This document shows positions 17,019-25,021 of a stretch of 39,433 nt of DNA, piece after piece. How positions within the stretch are numbered: the first letter of the stretch is position 1; each line of letters opens with the position of its first letter. Both the position numbers and the translations under genes were made by a program. Where the stretch lies: positions 1 through 39,433 of the forward strand of contig NZ_JAKNQQ010000016.1 in NCBI RefSeq assembly GCF_022662475.1, given 5' to 3'. This stretch comes from Sphingomonas sp. TREG-RG-20F-R18-01. GTDB lineage: Bacteria; Pseudomonadota; Alphaproteobacteria; Sphingomonadales; Sphingomonadaceae. The notes beneath the pieces were generated by a model. It was not told the origin of the DNA. It made no database searches and saw only the letters and a program-made list of their open reading frames with translations.

Positions 17019-20000
17019 ATGACGGGAGAAAGTGCGACTTCTAAAAGTCTGGATTTTCTCGTGGACGGCGGCGAGACGGGCGCGCTGCTGCGGTCCAAGG
17101 ATTGGTCGGCGACGAGCATCGGCGAGCCGATCATTTGGCCTCAGTCGCTTCGTTCCATCGTGGGGCTGATGCTCAACTCAAAATTCCCGATGTTCGTCGC
17201 TTGGGGTACGGAACTCGAATTCCTGTACAACGATGCATATGCCCGGATTTTGGGGGAAAAGCATCCGACCGCGCTCGGACGGCGTTTCCACGACGTCTGG
17301 CCAGAGATCTGGCCCGACATTTTGCCGTTGATCGACGCCGCACTGACCGGCGAGGCGACTTACCGGGAGAACCTGCCGCTATGGCTCAACCGTAACGGGT
17401 TCGAGGAGCAGGCTTGGTTCACCTTTTCCTATTCGCCGGTCCGCGATGAGAGGGGTGCCGTTTCGGGCCTATTCTGCGCCGTCGCCGAGACGACGACCGA
17501 GGTACTTGCTGAACGACGTAACGCTTTCCTGTTGCGTCTCGGCGACGCTCAGCGGCCGGTCGCGGACCCTGGCGAGGCGATCGCCGTCGCGTCTGAAGCG
17601 CTCGGTCGACATCTGGGCGTGGCGCAGGTTGCCTATGCTGAAGTTGAGCCGGGCGGCGAGACGGTCCTCATCGAGCGCGAATGGAATAACGGTTCGATGG
17701 CAGCAAATCGGCGTCGCCACCGGCTATTGGATTATGGCGCCAATCTGATCGCCGATTTACGCAGAGGCAAGACGGTCGCCATTTCTGACGTAGCGCTCGA
17801 CTCCCGAACATCGTCGGCCGGGGCGAGGGCCGCATTCGCCACGGCGTCGATCGTCGGCCTGCTCGATGTCCCAGTCGTAAAAAATTGCGCATTGGTTGCG
17901 ATCTTAGGCCTTCATAGTGACGTACCGCGTCTGTGGTCGGCTGAGGAATTAGAACTCGCAGAGGAGATCGCCGAGCGCACATGGGCGGCGGCAGAGCGGG
18001 CGCGTGCTGAAGCAGCGGTGAAGGCTGGCGAGGAGCGCTTCCGTCAGTTCGCGGACGCGGCGTCGGAAACAGTGTGGATAGCCGATTCTGCGACGGGGCG
18101 GCTTGAGTATCTTAGTCCAGCTTTCGAGCGTGTCTGGGGCGAACCGCGTGACCGCTTCATCGGCGACATCTCGCATTGGGCCGATTTCGTGCATCCAGAC
18201 GACCGCGATGCCGCTTTTGCCGCCATGCCCAAGGTACTCGCGGGCGAGCGGGTGACAGCCGAATATCGGATCGTTCGCGCGGACGGCGAGGTGCGGTGGA
18301 TCGTTGACGTCGGCTTCCCTATCCGCGACGAGTCGGGGCGTGTGGCTCGGGTCGCCGGGATCGCGCAAGACCAAACTAAGCGCCGCATTGCGGAGGAAGC
18401 GCTGCGCACTAGCGAGGAGCGCTATCGTACGTTGTTCGACTCGATCGACGCGGGCTTCTGCGTCATCGAGGTGCTATTCGAAGACGAGCAGGCTGTAGAC
18501 TATCGGTTCCTTGAAGTTAATCCGGCGTTTGAGCGACAGACCGGCCTCACCGGCTCAGTCGGCAAGCGGATGCGCGAGCTCGCGCCCGCGCATGAGGAGC
18601 ACTGGTTCGAGGTGTACGGCAACGTTGCGAAGACGGGAAAACCGGTCCGCTTCGAGAACGAAGCGGCTTCGCTGAGGCGATGGTATGACGTTCACGCGTT
18701 TCGCAGCGGGAAATCCGAAGAGCACCGGGTGGCCATCCTGTTCAACGATATTACCGACCGGAAGGCAGCGGAGCTTGCGCTCCAGGCCGCTAACGAAACA
18801 CTCGAACGTCGTGTAGCCGATGCGCTCGCCGAGCACCGGTTGCTCGCGGAAATCGTCGAAGGCACTGACGCGTTCGTCCAGGTAGCCGACCTCGAGTATC
18901 GCTGGCTCGCGATCAACAAGGCAGCGGCCGCCGAATTCGAGCGGATCTATGGCGTTCGCCCGGAACCCGGCGACAATATGCTCGACCTGCTGGGCGATCG
19001 GCCTGATCACGCAGCTGCGGTCCGCGCGGTTTGGGGCAGAGCGCTTGCGGGCGAGGAATTTACCGAGGTGGCTGAGTTCGGCGATCCCGGCCGGGAGAGG
19101 CGCTACTACGAGATGAAGTACAACGCACTCTACGACGCAGAACGCACGCGCATCGGCGCCTATCAGTTCGTGTACGATGTCACTGCTAGGGTGGAAGAAC
19201 AGCGCCGGCTGAGTGAGGCCCAGGAGGCCTTGCGCCAGAGCCAGAAAATGGAATCCATGGGCCAGCTTACCGGCGGCGTCGCCCACGACTTCAATAACTT
19301 GCTTACACCGATCATCGGTTCGCTCGACATGTTAGTGCGGCGCGGTGTCGGTAGCGAGCGCGAGCGCCGGTTGATCGATGGCGCGCTTCAGTCTGCCGAC
19401 CGCGCGAAGACGCTCGTCCAGCGCCTCCTTGCCTTCGCGCGTCGGCAGCCCTTGCAGGCGAGCGCGGTCGATCTGGGTACGCTTATCAACGGCATGGCTG
19501 ACCTGATCGGCTCGACCCTTGGCCCAATGATAGACGTCCAGATTGACCTAGCAGACGACCTGCCGCCAGTAACGGTTGACCAGAATCAGCTCGAAATGGC
19601 GCTTCTCAATCTTGCGGTGAATGCCCGCGACGCCATGGCGGACGGCGGGTCCCTTACGATCCATGCCATGCGTGAGAGCGTCCGTGAAGGCGACGGCACA
19701 AAGCTACGTCGGGGCCATTACGTGCTCCTGTGCGTCGCCGATACTGGCAGCGGCATGGACGAGGCGACCCTTGCCCGGGCGATCGAACCGTTCTTCTCAA
19801 CCAAGGGCATCGGCAAAGGCACCGGCCTGGGCCTTTCCATGGTCCATGGTCTGGCCGCTCAATTGGGCGGCGCAATGGCGATCGACAGCGCGCCCAACGA
19901 AGGCACGACAATCAAGCTGTGGTTACCTGTCAGTCGAGCGCCCGTGAATGCGGGAAATACAGAGGCGGCTCAGATAGATGCCCGTCCCCATCGTGGGAAA

Positions 20001-20336
20001 GTGCTGCTCGTCGACGATGAAGAGCTGGTTCGCATGAGCACTGCCGACATGCTGATGGACTTGGGATTCGATGTGACGGAAGCCGGATCGGCGGAAGAGG
20101 CGTTACGGTTGGTTGACGAGGGCGAACGCCCAGACATCCTCGTAACGGATCATCTCATGCCAGGTATGAGCGGAGCAGAGCTGGCGCGCGCGCTGCGCGC
20201 AAAAATCACCGAGCTACCTGTGCTAATCGTCTCGGGCTATGCCGAAGCTGAGGGTATTGCACCCGACTTGTCACGTCTGACCAAGCCATTTCGCATCGCG
20301 GAGTTGGCCCAGCGGATTGCAGGTGTCGGCCTTTAG
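17019..20336 (+). CDS. Cytosolic PAS/GAF hybrid histidine kinase with C-terminal receiver
   Basis: Soluble hybrid sensor kinase of 1105 aa without a visible membrane segment or signal peptide. Rough domain order: PAS 45-165; GAF 170-325; PAS 339-455; PAS 466-590; PAS 605-725; HisKA with phospho-accepting His756 in GGVAHDFNNLLTPI; HATPase_c 854-970 (NLAVNARDAM for the N box, DTGSGM, GKGTGLGLSMVHG); and a receiver 993-1105 with phospho-acceptor Asp1044 in VTDHLMPGMSG and Lys in RLTKPF. Signals are likely intracellular, such as redox, light or small ligands. No partner response regulator is adjacent. The ATG has GGAG at the right distance. It is intact although flanked by pseudogenes and insertion sequences. 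Confidence 0.92.
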   Translation: MTGESATSKSLDFLVDGGETGALLRSKDWSATSIGEPIIWPQSLRSIVGLMLNSKFPMFVAWGTELEFLYNDAYARILGEKHPTALGRRFHDVWPEIWPDILPLIDAALTGEATYRENLPLWLNRNGFEEQAWFTFSYSPVRDERGAVSGLFCAVAETTTEVLAERRNAFLLRLGDAQRPVADPGEAIAVASEALGRHLGVAQVAYAEVEPGGETVLIEREWNNGSMAANRRRHRLLDYGANLIADLRRGKTVAISDVALDSRTSSAGARAAFATASIVGLLDVPVVKNCALVAILGLHSDVPRLWSAEELELAEEIAERTWAAAERARAEAAVKAGEERFRQFADAASETVWIADSATGRLEYLSPAFERVWGEPRDRFIGDISHWADFVHPDDRDAAFAAMPKVLAGERVTAEYRIVRADGEVRWIVDVGFPIRDESGRVARVAGIAQDQTKRRIAEEALRTSEERYRTLFDSIDAGFCVIEVLFEDEQAVDYRFLEVNPAFERQTGLTGSVGKRMRELAPAHEEHWFEVYGNVAKTGKPVRFENEAASLRRWYDVHAFRSGKSEEHRVAILFNDITDRKAAELALQAANETLERRVADALAEHRLLAEIVEGTDAFVQVADLEYRWLAINKAAAAEFERIYGVRPEPGDNMLDLLGDRPDHAAAVRAVWGRALAGEEFTEVAEFGDPGRERRYYEMKYNALYDAERTRIGAYQFVYDVTARVEEQRRLSEAQEALRQSQKMESMGQLTGGVAHDFNNLLTPIIGSLDMLVRRGVGSERERRLIDGALQSADRAKTLVQRLLAFARRQPLQASAVDLGTLINGMADLIGSTLGPMIDVQIDLADDLPPVTVDQNQLEMALLNLAVNARDAMADGGSLTIHAMRESVREGDGTKLRRGHYVLLCVADTGSGMDEATLARAIEPFFSTKGIGKGTGLGLSMVHGLAAQLGGAMAIDSAPNEGTTIKLWLPVSRAPVNAGNTEAAQIDARPHRGKVLLVDDEELVRMSTADMLMDLGFDVTEAGSAEEALRLVDEGERPDILVTDHLMPGMSGAELARALRAKITELPVLIVSGYAEAEGIAPDLSRLTKPFRIAELAQRIAGVGL

Positions 20337-20579
20337 CTGCCCGAAACCAACCAACTCTAGCACGATTGACCCAAACGTTCCGAGTTGAGTACGTCAGTAA
20401 AGTTACGATCACGTTCACGGTGTACCCTCGCGGCCTACTGGCGGAACAGCGAAACCCCGTTTGCCCAACGTCATTTTGCAGGGTCCTCAGTTTCCCGGAA
20501 TGGAGGCGCTCAGGGATGCTCCGCTCAAAGAGCGGCAATCAGCCCGTCGGCCAAGATCCGGCAAGGCAGCCTTCAGGCC
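20337..20579. other. Gap left of the Tn5-like element
   Basis: These 243 bases hold no recognisable gene. They end with CTTCAGGCC at 20571-20579, the left copy of the element's target duplication. The flank on the other side of the element (23403 on) also shows no gene that would join to it. Confidence 0.5.
20571..20579. repeat. Left 9-bp target duplication of the Tn5-like element
   Basis: CTTCAGGCC here and CGTCAGGCC at 23394-23402 match at 8 of 9 positions. Nine bases is the known duplication size for Tn5/IS50 relatives. Confidence 0.7.
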
Positions 20580-20598
20580 CTTTCGATTACCCACAAGT
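20580..20598 (+). repeat. Left 19-bp terminal inverted repeat (Tn5-like)
   Basis: Begins CTTTCGATTACCCAC and ends AAGT; the right-end copy reads CAGT. It lies 61 bases before the transposase start. Confidence 0.85.
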
Positions 20599-21796
20599 TG
20601 TCGCAGCTCTGATTCCGGATGTCGCACGGCGATAGCCGACGTGGAATCAAGTATGATTCATGTCCGCGCACCAGGTCGCTATAGCGAGGTCCGGAATGAC
20701 AGGCGGGGAGTGCTGGGTCGACGAGGAACTGGCCGGGTCGCGATTTCGCGACGTTCGTCTCGGTCAGCGGCTCCGAACGCTGATGACGCAGTTGGCGGGC
20801 GCGGTGGGTTTGCCGATCCCGATGGCGTGCCAGGACTGGGCAAACACGAAGGCGGCATACCGGTTTCTATCGAACCCCGATGTCAGCGAGCGCGAGATCC
20901 TCGACGGGCATTTCCGGGCGACCGCCTCTCGGGTCGCCGCCGTGGAGGGGCCGGTGCTGGTCTTGCAGGATACGACAGAGTTCAGCTTCCGACGCAACCG
21001 GCCCGAGGCGATCGGCGCGATCGGTTACTCGCCGAGCCGGCGTGGCGAGGATGGGCGCTTCCGGTTGCACACGGTGTGCGGCCTGCTGATGCACGGCAGC
21101 CTCGCGATCACGCCCGAGGGGCTGCTGCTCGGGCTGGCGGCCATCCGCTTCTGGTCGCGCGCCAGGTTCAAGGGAACCGCTGCGCTGAAGCGTCACGTCG
21201 ACCCAACGCGCGTGCCAATCGAAGGCAAGGACAGCATGCGCTGGCTGGCGAACGTGCAGGCTGCGACGACGCTGCTCGGCGACCCGGACCGGCTCGTTCA
21301 TATCGGTGATCGCGAGAACGACATCTACGAGTTCTTCTGCGCCGCGCAAGAAGCCGGCACCCATTTCCTCGTGCGGACCTGCGTCGACCGGCTTGCCGGT
21401 GACGGCGGGCATACCGTCGGCACCGAGATGGCAGAGGTCGCCGTGGCCGGACATCATCTCGTCGAGATCGGCGAAGGGGCAATCGCCAAGGTCGCGTTGC
21501 GATACAGGCGCGTCCACGTCCTTCCACCGACTGGCAAGCAGAAGCGCTATCCCGCCCTCGACTTAACCGTCATCCATGCGCACGAGGAAGGAGCGCCAGA
21601 GGGGCGGCCGGCGATCGATTGGAAGCTCATCACCGATCTTCCCGTCGCCTCGGCCGCCGATGCGGTGCGGATGCTCCAATGGTACGGGATGCGCTGGAAG
21701 ATCGAGGTGTTCCACAAGATCCTCAAATCCGGCTGCCGGGCCGAAGATGCCCTGCGCACCGCCGAGCGCCTGGTCAACCTCATCGCCCTGTTCTGC

Positions 21797-21799
21797 ATC
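21797..21799. repeat. Left 3-bp target duplication (ATC) of the IS3-family element
   Basis: ATC here is repeated at 23082-23084, directly outside the IS3 ends. Removing the element plus one ATC restores a continuous transposase reading ALFCILSWRLF. Confidence 0.85.
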
Positions 21800-21884
21800 A
21801 GAGGCGGCTCGGCAAATCTGGACAGGCTGCTAAGTGGAGTTTCTGCCTGAAGGCGGCCGGCATGGCTGCCGAACAGGAGATCAG

Positions 21885-22199
21885 ATGACGAAGCGAACAC
21901 GCCGGAACCATAGTCCGGCCTTCAAGGCGAAGGTGGCCCTGGCTGCCGTGAAGGGCGAGAAGACGCTGGCCGAGTTGGCGCAGCAGTTCGACGTTCACCC
22001 GAACCAGGTCACGACGTGGCGCGGCCAACTGCCGGAAGGCGGTGCGGGGGTCTTCGGAGCGGAGGGTCATAGCGAGCCGGCCGAGCCGGCGATCGACGTG
22101 AAGACGTTGCACGTCAAGATCGGCGAGCTGACGCTGGTGAACGATTTTTTGTCCGGGGCGCTCGGCAAGGCGGGACTGTTGCCGAGGGCAAAACGATGA
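21885..22199 (+). CDS. IS3-family transposase OrfA
   Basis: 104-aa helix-turn-helix protein that recognises the element ends. FKAKVALAAVKGEKTLAELAQQF and DVHPNQVTTWRGQL form the HTH, and a leucine-rich coiled region (VKTLHVKIGELTLVNDFLSGAL) follows. The ATG at 21885 is preceded by AGGAG; an upstream in-frame ATG at 21834 lies in the terminal region and lacks such a site. Its stop overlaps the orfB start as ATGA. It appears full length. Confidence 0.88.
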   Translation: MTKRTRRNHSPAFKAKVALAAVKGEKTLAELAQQFDVHPNQVTTWRGQLPEGGAGVFGAEGHSEPAEPAIDVKTLHVKIGELTLVNDFLSGALGKAGLLPRAKR

Positions 22200-23020
22200 T
22201 CGACCGTTCGCACGCTTTGCCGGTGACACGGCAGGCGCAAGAGTTGGGGATCAGCCGCGGGAGCGTCTATTATCTGCCCAGGCCGACCTCGGCTGCTGAC
22301 CTTGCGATCATGCGGCGGATCGACGCGTTGCACATGGATTTCCCGTTCGCGGGCAGCCGGATGTTGCGCGATCTGCTTGCCGCCGAAGGCATCAAGGTCG
22401 GCCGGCTGCACGTCTCCACGCTGATGAAGAAGATGGCGATCGAGGCGATCTACCGACGGCCGAACACCTCGAAGCCGGCGCCGGGGCACAAGATCTATCC
22501 CTATCTGCTGCGCAAGCTCGCGGTGACGCGGCCCAACCAGGTGTGGGCGACCGACATAACCTACATCCCGATGGCACGCGGCTTCGTCTATCTGATCGCG
22601 ATCGTCGACTGGTTCAGCCGGCGGGTGCTCAGCTGGCGACTGTCGATCACGCTGGAGACCGATTTCTGTATCGAGGCTTTGGAGGAAGCGCTGACGCGCT
22701 TCGGGGCGCCGGAGATCTTCAACACCGATCAGGGCAGCCAATTTACCAGCATGGCTTTCACCGCCGTCCTGCAACGTGAGAAATTCGCGATCAGCATGGA
22801 CGGCCGCGGCGCCTGGCGCGACAACGTGTTCGTCGAGCGCCCGTGGCGCTCCGTGAAATACGAGGAGGTCTACCTGCGGGCCTATGGCTCGGTCAGCGAG
22901 GCCCGCACCTCGATCGGCCGCTATCTGGCATTCTACAACGGACGACGCCCGCACTCATCGCTTGACCGCAGGACGCCCGATCACGTCTACTTCAACCAGC
23001 CGCTTCTCGCAGCGGCATGA
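22196..23020 (+). CDS. IS3-family transposase OrfB (DDE integrase core)
   Basis: 274-aa catalytic subunit with an rve-type DDE domain. Motifs are the HTH_21 segment (HMDFPFAGSRMLRDLL), WATDITYIP (first Asp), FNTDQGSQFTS (second Asp) and FVERPWRSVKYEEVYL (Glu), ending in FYNGRRPHSSLDRRTPDHVY. It starts with ATG in an ATGA overlap with orfA; in most IS3 elements OrfB is joined to OrfA by a -1 frameshift, and a short A-run (CAAAACG) lies just before the overlap. The Pro in FVERPWRS replaces the Leu usual at that position, which may lower activity. Otherwise intact. Confidence 0.9.
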   Translation: MIDRSHALPVTRQAQELGISRGSVYYLPRPTSAADLAIMRRIDALHMDFPFAGSRMLRDLLAAEGIKVGRLHVSTLMKKMAIEAIYRRPNTSKPAPGHKIYPYLLRKLAVTRPNQVWATDITYIPMARGFVYLIAIVDWFSRRVLSWRLSITLETDFCIEALEEALTRFGAPEIFNTDQGSQFTSMAFTAVLQREKFAISMDGRGAWRDNVFVERPWRSVKYEEVYLRAYGSVSEARTSIGRYLAFYNGRRPHSSLDRRTPDHVYFNQPLLAAA

Positions 23021-23081
23021 AACCGGCGGACGCTCCACTTAGCAATCGCGCCGAGCTGTTCAGATAAACCGAGTCACCTCT

Positions 23082-23084
23082 ATC
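23082..23084. repeat. Right 3-bp target duplication (ATC) of the IS3-family element
   Basis: Partner of the ATC at 21797-21799. Confidence 0.85.
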
Positions 23085-23282
23085 CTCTCGTGGCGGCTGT
23101 TCCGGATGACGATGATCAATCGCGCAGCGCCCGAGGCTTCTCCCCGCCTGGCCCTCGACGATGACGAGATCGCGCTACTGGATCGTTTCCATCCGGTCCG
23201 CCCCGCCAGCGACGCAGCGGCGTCCCTTTTCACTTACCTGACGCAGATCGCCCGCCTCGGCGGCTATTTCGCCCGCGCCCGC

Positions 23283-23298
23283 GATCCACCGATCCACC
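23283..23298 (+). repeat. 8-bp tandem duplication that frameshifts the Tn5-like transposase
   Basis: GATCCACC occurs twice in direct tandem. With one copy the protein reads ARDPPPGNTVMWRG, as expected for this family; with two, the frame shifts and the family match ends. Confidence 0.85.
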
Positions 23299-23374
23299 AC
23301 CCGGCAACACCGTCATGTGGCGCGGATGGTCCCGCCTCATGGATATCAAACTCGGCGCGTCACTCGCCAATCCG

Positions 23375-23393
23375 ACTGGTGGGTAATCGAAAG
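23375..23393 (-). repeat. Right 19-bp terminal inverted repeat (Tn5-like)
   Basis: Complement begins CTTTCGATTACCCAC, with one mismatch to the left end. The transposase stop codon lies inside it. Confidence 0.85.
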
Positions 23394-23402
23394 CGTCAGG
23401 CC
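23394..23402. repeat. Right 9-bp target duplication of the Tn5-like element
   Basis: CGTCAGGCC, differing from the left copy by one base. The mismatch suggests an old insertion or a point mutation since. Confidence 0.7.
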
Positions 23403-23598
23403 ACGCTTACGCCGCGTCATCTAAGGTGTGCTTTCAGGCGGCGGTTTCATCGGAGCGGACGCGCTGCTCCACGGCGGAAGTGACAAGCAGGTTCATGGTC
23501 TCGCGACAGCTGCCTGCAGCTAGGTGCCGGCGGCTTTGAGAGCGGCGGCGGCGCTTGCCGGCCTCCAGCAGACCCGGGGCGGTTTATTAATCGGCTGA

Positions 23599-23795
23599 CG
23601 ATCGATCATCAGACGGCCCAAACGGGGACGCTTTGTCATTCTGCCCCGGCGCCGGGTTGTCGAAGGCACCCTGGCGTGGCTCAACCGGTGTCGTCGCCTC
23701 GCCGAGGACGGGAAAGTCTTTATCGCATCGTCAGAAGCTTCGATGATTGTCTCATCAATCAGGCGGATGACGCGCCGTATCGCCAAGCTCGAATA
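23599..23795 (+). pseudogene. C-terminal remnant of an IS5-family transposase
   Basis: An uninterrupted frame without a start codon reads IIRRPKRGRFVILPRRRVVEG, TLAWLNRCRRLAED and SSIRRMTRRIAKLE. This is the end of IS5-family (IS1031/IS427-like) DDE transposases, where RRWVVERTFAWL with its catalytic Glu and a TRRIA segment are usual. A stop precedes it at 23596-23598 and the N-terminal part is not found nearby. The other side of 23403-23598 shows nothing recognisable. Confidence 0.65.
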
Positions 23796-23874
23796 TGAGT
23801 CGGGCTCTGAGCGGCTCCGGGTTTCAAGCGAACGCTTGCTCAACGCTTGAAGACGGGACAGCTTATTGCCCATG

Positions 23875-24906
23875 CTATCGCGCCCCGGCAAGGCGAGCGT
23901 GCCTCCACGCGCTCTCTGTAATCGGGATCAATCGCGTGGCGGTCGCTTCTGCCTTAGCACTCGAGGCATTTCCTTCGAGAAGACGCTTCTTTATCCCTTG
24001 GATGATGCTTACCAATCGAAACTGATTATAGGCGAAATACCAGTGCAGATCGGGCAACCCGGTCCGACCGGTGTCCGCGCAGTAGAGTTCAACTGTCTCC
24101 TCCATAGTCGGCAGATCGAGCGATGCGAGATCGAGACCCGAAAGTCCTGGTCCGCCATCCGCCGGCATTGCCCAGTTCATCGCGAAATAAGCGAAGTCTG
24201 CAAGTGGGTCGCCGATCGTCGCTAGCTCCCAGTCGAGGACCGCAGCGACCTGCGGTCCGTCGGGCGCATAAATTAGATTGTCGATACGGTAGTCGCCATG
24301 GATAATCGATGTCCGTCCCTGCGCAGGTACGGTACGGGGTAACCACTCAATCAGCCGTTCGATCGCCGGGATATCGTCGGTTTGCGCCGCGCGATACTGC
24401 TTCGTCCAACGATCGATCTGCCGTGCGAAATAATTGCCTGGGCGCCCGAAATCACCGAGACCGATCGCGACCGGATCAATCGCGTGCAGCTTTGCCAACG
24501 TATTGAGCATCGCTTCATAGATCGGTCGCCGCTCGGCCGGTGCGGCCTCCGGGAGTGCCGCATTCCAGAAGGTGCGGCCTGCCACCATCTCCATGACGTA
24601 AAAGATCGATCCGATCACCGCTGTGTCCTCGCATAGTGCGAACGGACGGGGCACAGGAAAGCCGGTGGGATGTAGCGCCGAGATGAGCCGATATTCGCGA
24701 TCTACGGCGTGGGCGGACCGTAGAAGCGTCCCAACCGGCTTACGGCGCACGACGTACGCGCCACTGGCCGCATCGATCCGGTATGTCGGATTGGATTGAC
24801 CGCCGGGAAATTTCGAGACGTCGATCGGTCCGGCGAACCCTTCGGCGTTCGCTTCCAGCCAGCGCAACAGGACGATTTCATCTAGATCGACAGCGCCGGC
24901 AATCAT
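23875..24906 (-). CDS. APH-fold phosphotransferase, ACAD10/11- and LvaA-like small-molecule kinase
   Basis: Aminoglycoside-phosphotransferase-fold kinase of 343 aa. It has the family start FPGGQSNPTYRIDAASGAYVV (glycine loop; quoted in part), the catalytic loop HGDYRIDNL with Asp205 and Asn210, and the metal-binding LDWELATIGDP with Asp225. This branch is known from the N-terminal kinase part of ACAD10/ACAD11 and from bacterial LvaA, which phosphorylate the hydroxyl of 4-hydroxyacyl-CoAs for removal. It is the last gene of an operon with a CoA ligase two positions away in function (directly upstream), so a hydroxyacyl-CoA substrate is a reasonable inference. Antibiotic resistance is unlikely. 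The ATG lacks a strong ribosome site; 115 bases separate it from the ligase. Confidence 0.82.
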   Translation of the reverse strand: MIAGAVDLDEIVLLRWLEANAEGFAGPIDVSKFPGGQSNPTYRIDAASGAYVVRRKPVGTLLRSAHAVDREYRLISALHPTGFPVPRPFALCEDTAVIGSIFYVMEMVAGRTFWNAALPEAAPAERRPIYEAMLNTLAKLHAIDPVAIGLGDFGRPGNYFARQIDRWTKQYRAAQTDDIPAIERLIEWLPRTVPAQGRTSIIHGDYRIDNLIYAPDGPQVAAVLDWELATIGDPLADFAYFAMNWAMPADGGPGLSGLDLASLDLPTMEETVELYCADTGRTGLPDLHWYFAYNQFRLVSIIQGIKKRLLEGNASSAKAEATATRLIPITESAWRHARLAGAR

Positions 24907-25021
24907 CGCTTCAAGTGCATCGCGACCTGAACCGCATCTCGCCCGAATTGGGCGTCAGCGATGGCGCGGTGACGCCCCTCGCCCAGGGCGTTGAAGCGGC
25001 TTAGTTTGCCAATTCCCGATG

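Larger units (their letters stand above)
21800..23081 (+). mobile_element. Intact IS3-family insertion sequence, 1282 bp
   Basis: The element is bounded by 26-bp imperfect inverted repeats beginning AGAGG (21800-21825 and 23056-23081, 20 of 26 identical) and an exact 3-bp target duplication. A second inner inverted repeat, GCTAAGTGGAG, lies at 21829-21839 and 23033-23043. Two overlapping genes, orfA and orfB, fill it. Size, gene layout and duplication length are typical of IS3. It inserted after the Tn5-like element and in the same orientation. Confidence 0.9.
20660..23386 (+). pseudogene. Tn5-like (IS4 family) transposase, split by IS3 element and frameshifted
   Basis: The 5' part (20660-21799) encodes the Tn5-type N-terminal DNA-binding domain (WVDEELAGSRFRDVRLGQR, MACQDWANTKAAYRFLSNP) and the DDE core with Asp104 (LQDTTEFSF), Asp217 (HIGDREND) and Glu349 (RWKIEVFHKILKSG). 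After ALFC, codon ATC is duplicated by the IS3 insertion. The 3' part resumes at 23085 as LSWRLFRMTMINRAAPEAS and continues through LTQIARLGGYFARARDPP. There an 8-bp tandem duplication (23283-23298) shifts the frame; beyond it the original frame reads PGNTVMWRGWSRLMDIKLG to a stop at 23384-23386. The second ATG at 20696 could also be the start. Removing the insert and one 8-bp unit restores a full frame of about 480 aa. Confidence 0.88.
20580..23393 (+). mobile_element. Tn5-like IS4-family insertion sequence, interrupted by an IS3-family element
   Basis: Both ends carry a 19-bp inverted repeat beginning CTTTCGATTACCCAC, identical at 18 of 19 positions (20580-20598 and 23375-23393), the same length as Tn5 ends. 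A 9-bp near-perfect duplication flanks it. Inside is a Tn5-type DDE transposase broken by the IS3 element at 21800-23081. Without that insert and its 3-bp duplication the element would be about 1.53 kb, normal for this group. It cannot move by itself now, because the transposase is both split and frameshifted. Confidence 0.85.

Noticed and set aside
18555..19286. 243-codon minus-strand frame opposite the histidine kinase
   Set aside because: Shadow of the kinase PAS and HisKA coding sequence; no own start site or motif.
22067..22954. 295-codon minus-strand frame opposite IS3 orfB
   Set aside because: It is the antisense shadow of a clear DDE transposase; high GC keeps the opposite strand open.
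23875..24906. Aminoglycoside resistance gene
   Set aside because: The fold is APH-like, but the FPGGQSNPTYR start, the operon with a CoA ligase and monooxygenase, and similarity to the ACAD10/11-LvaA branch point to a metabolic kinase.
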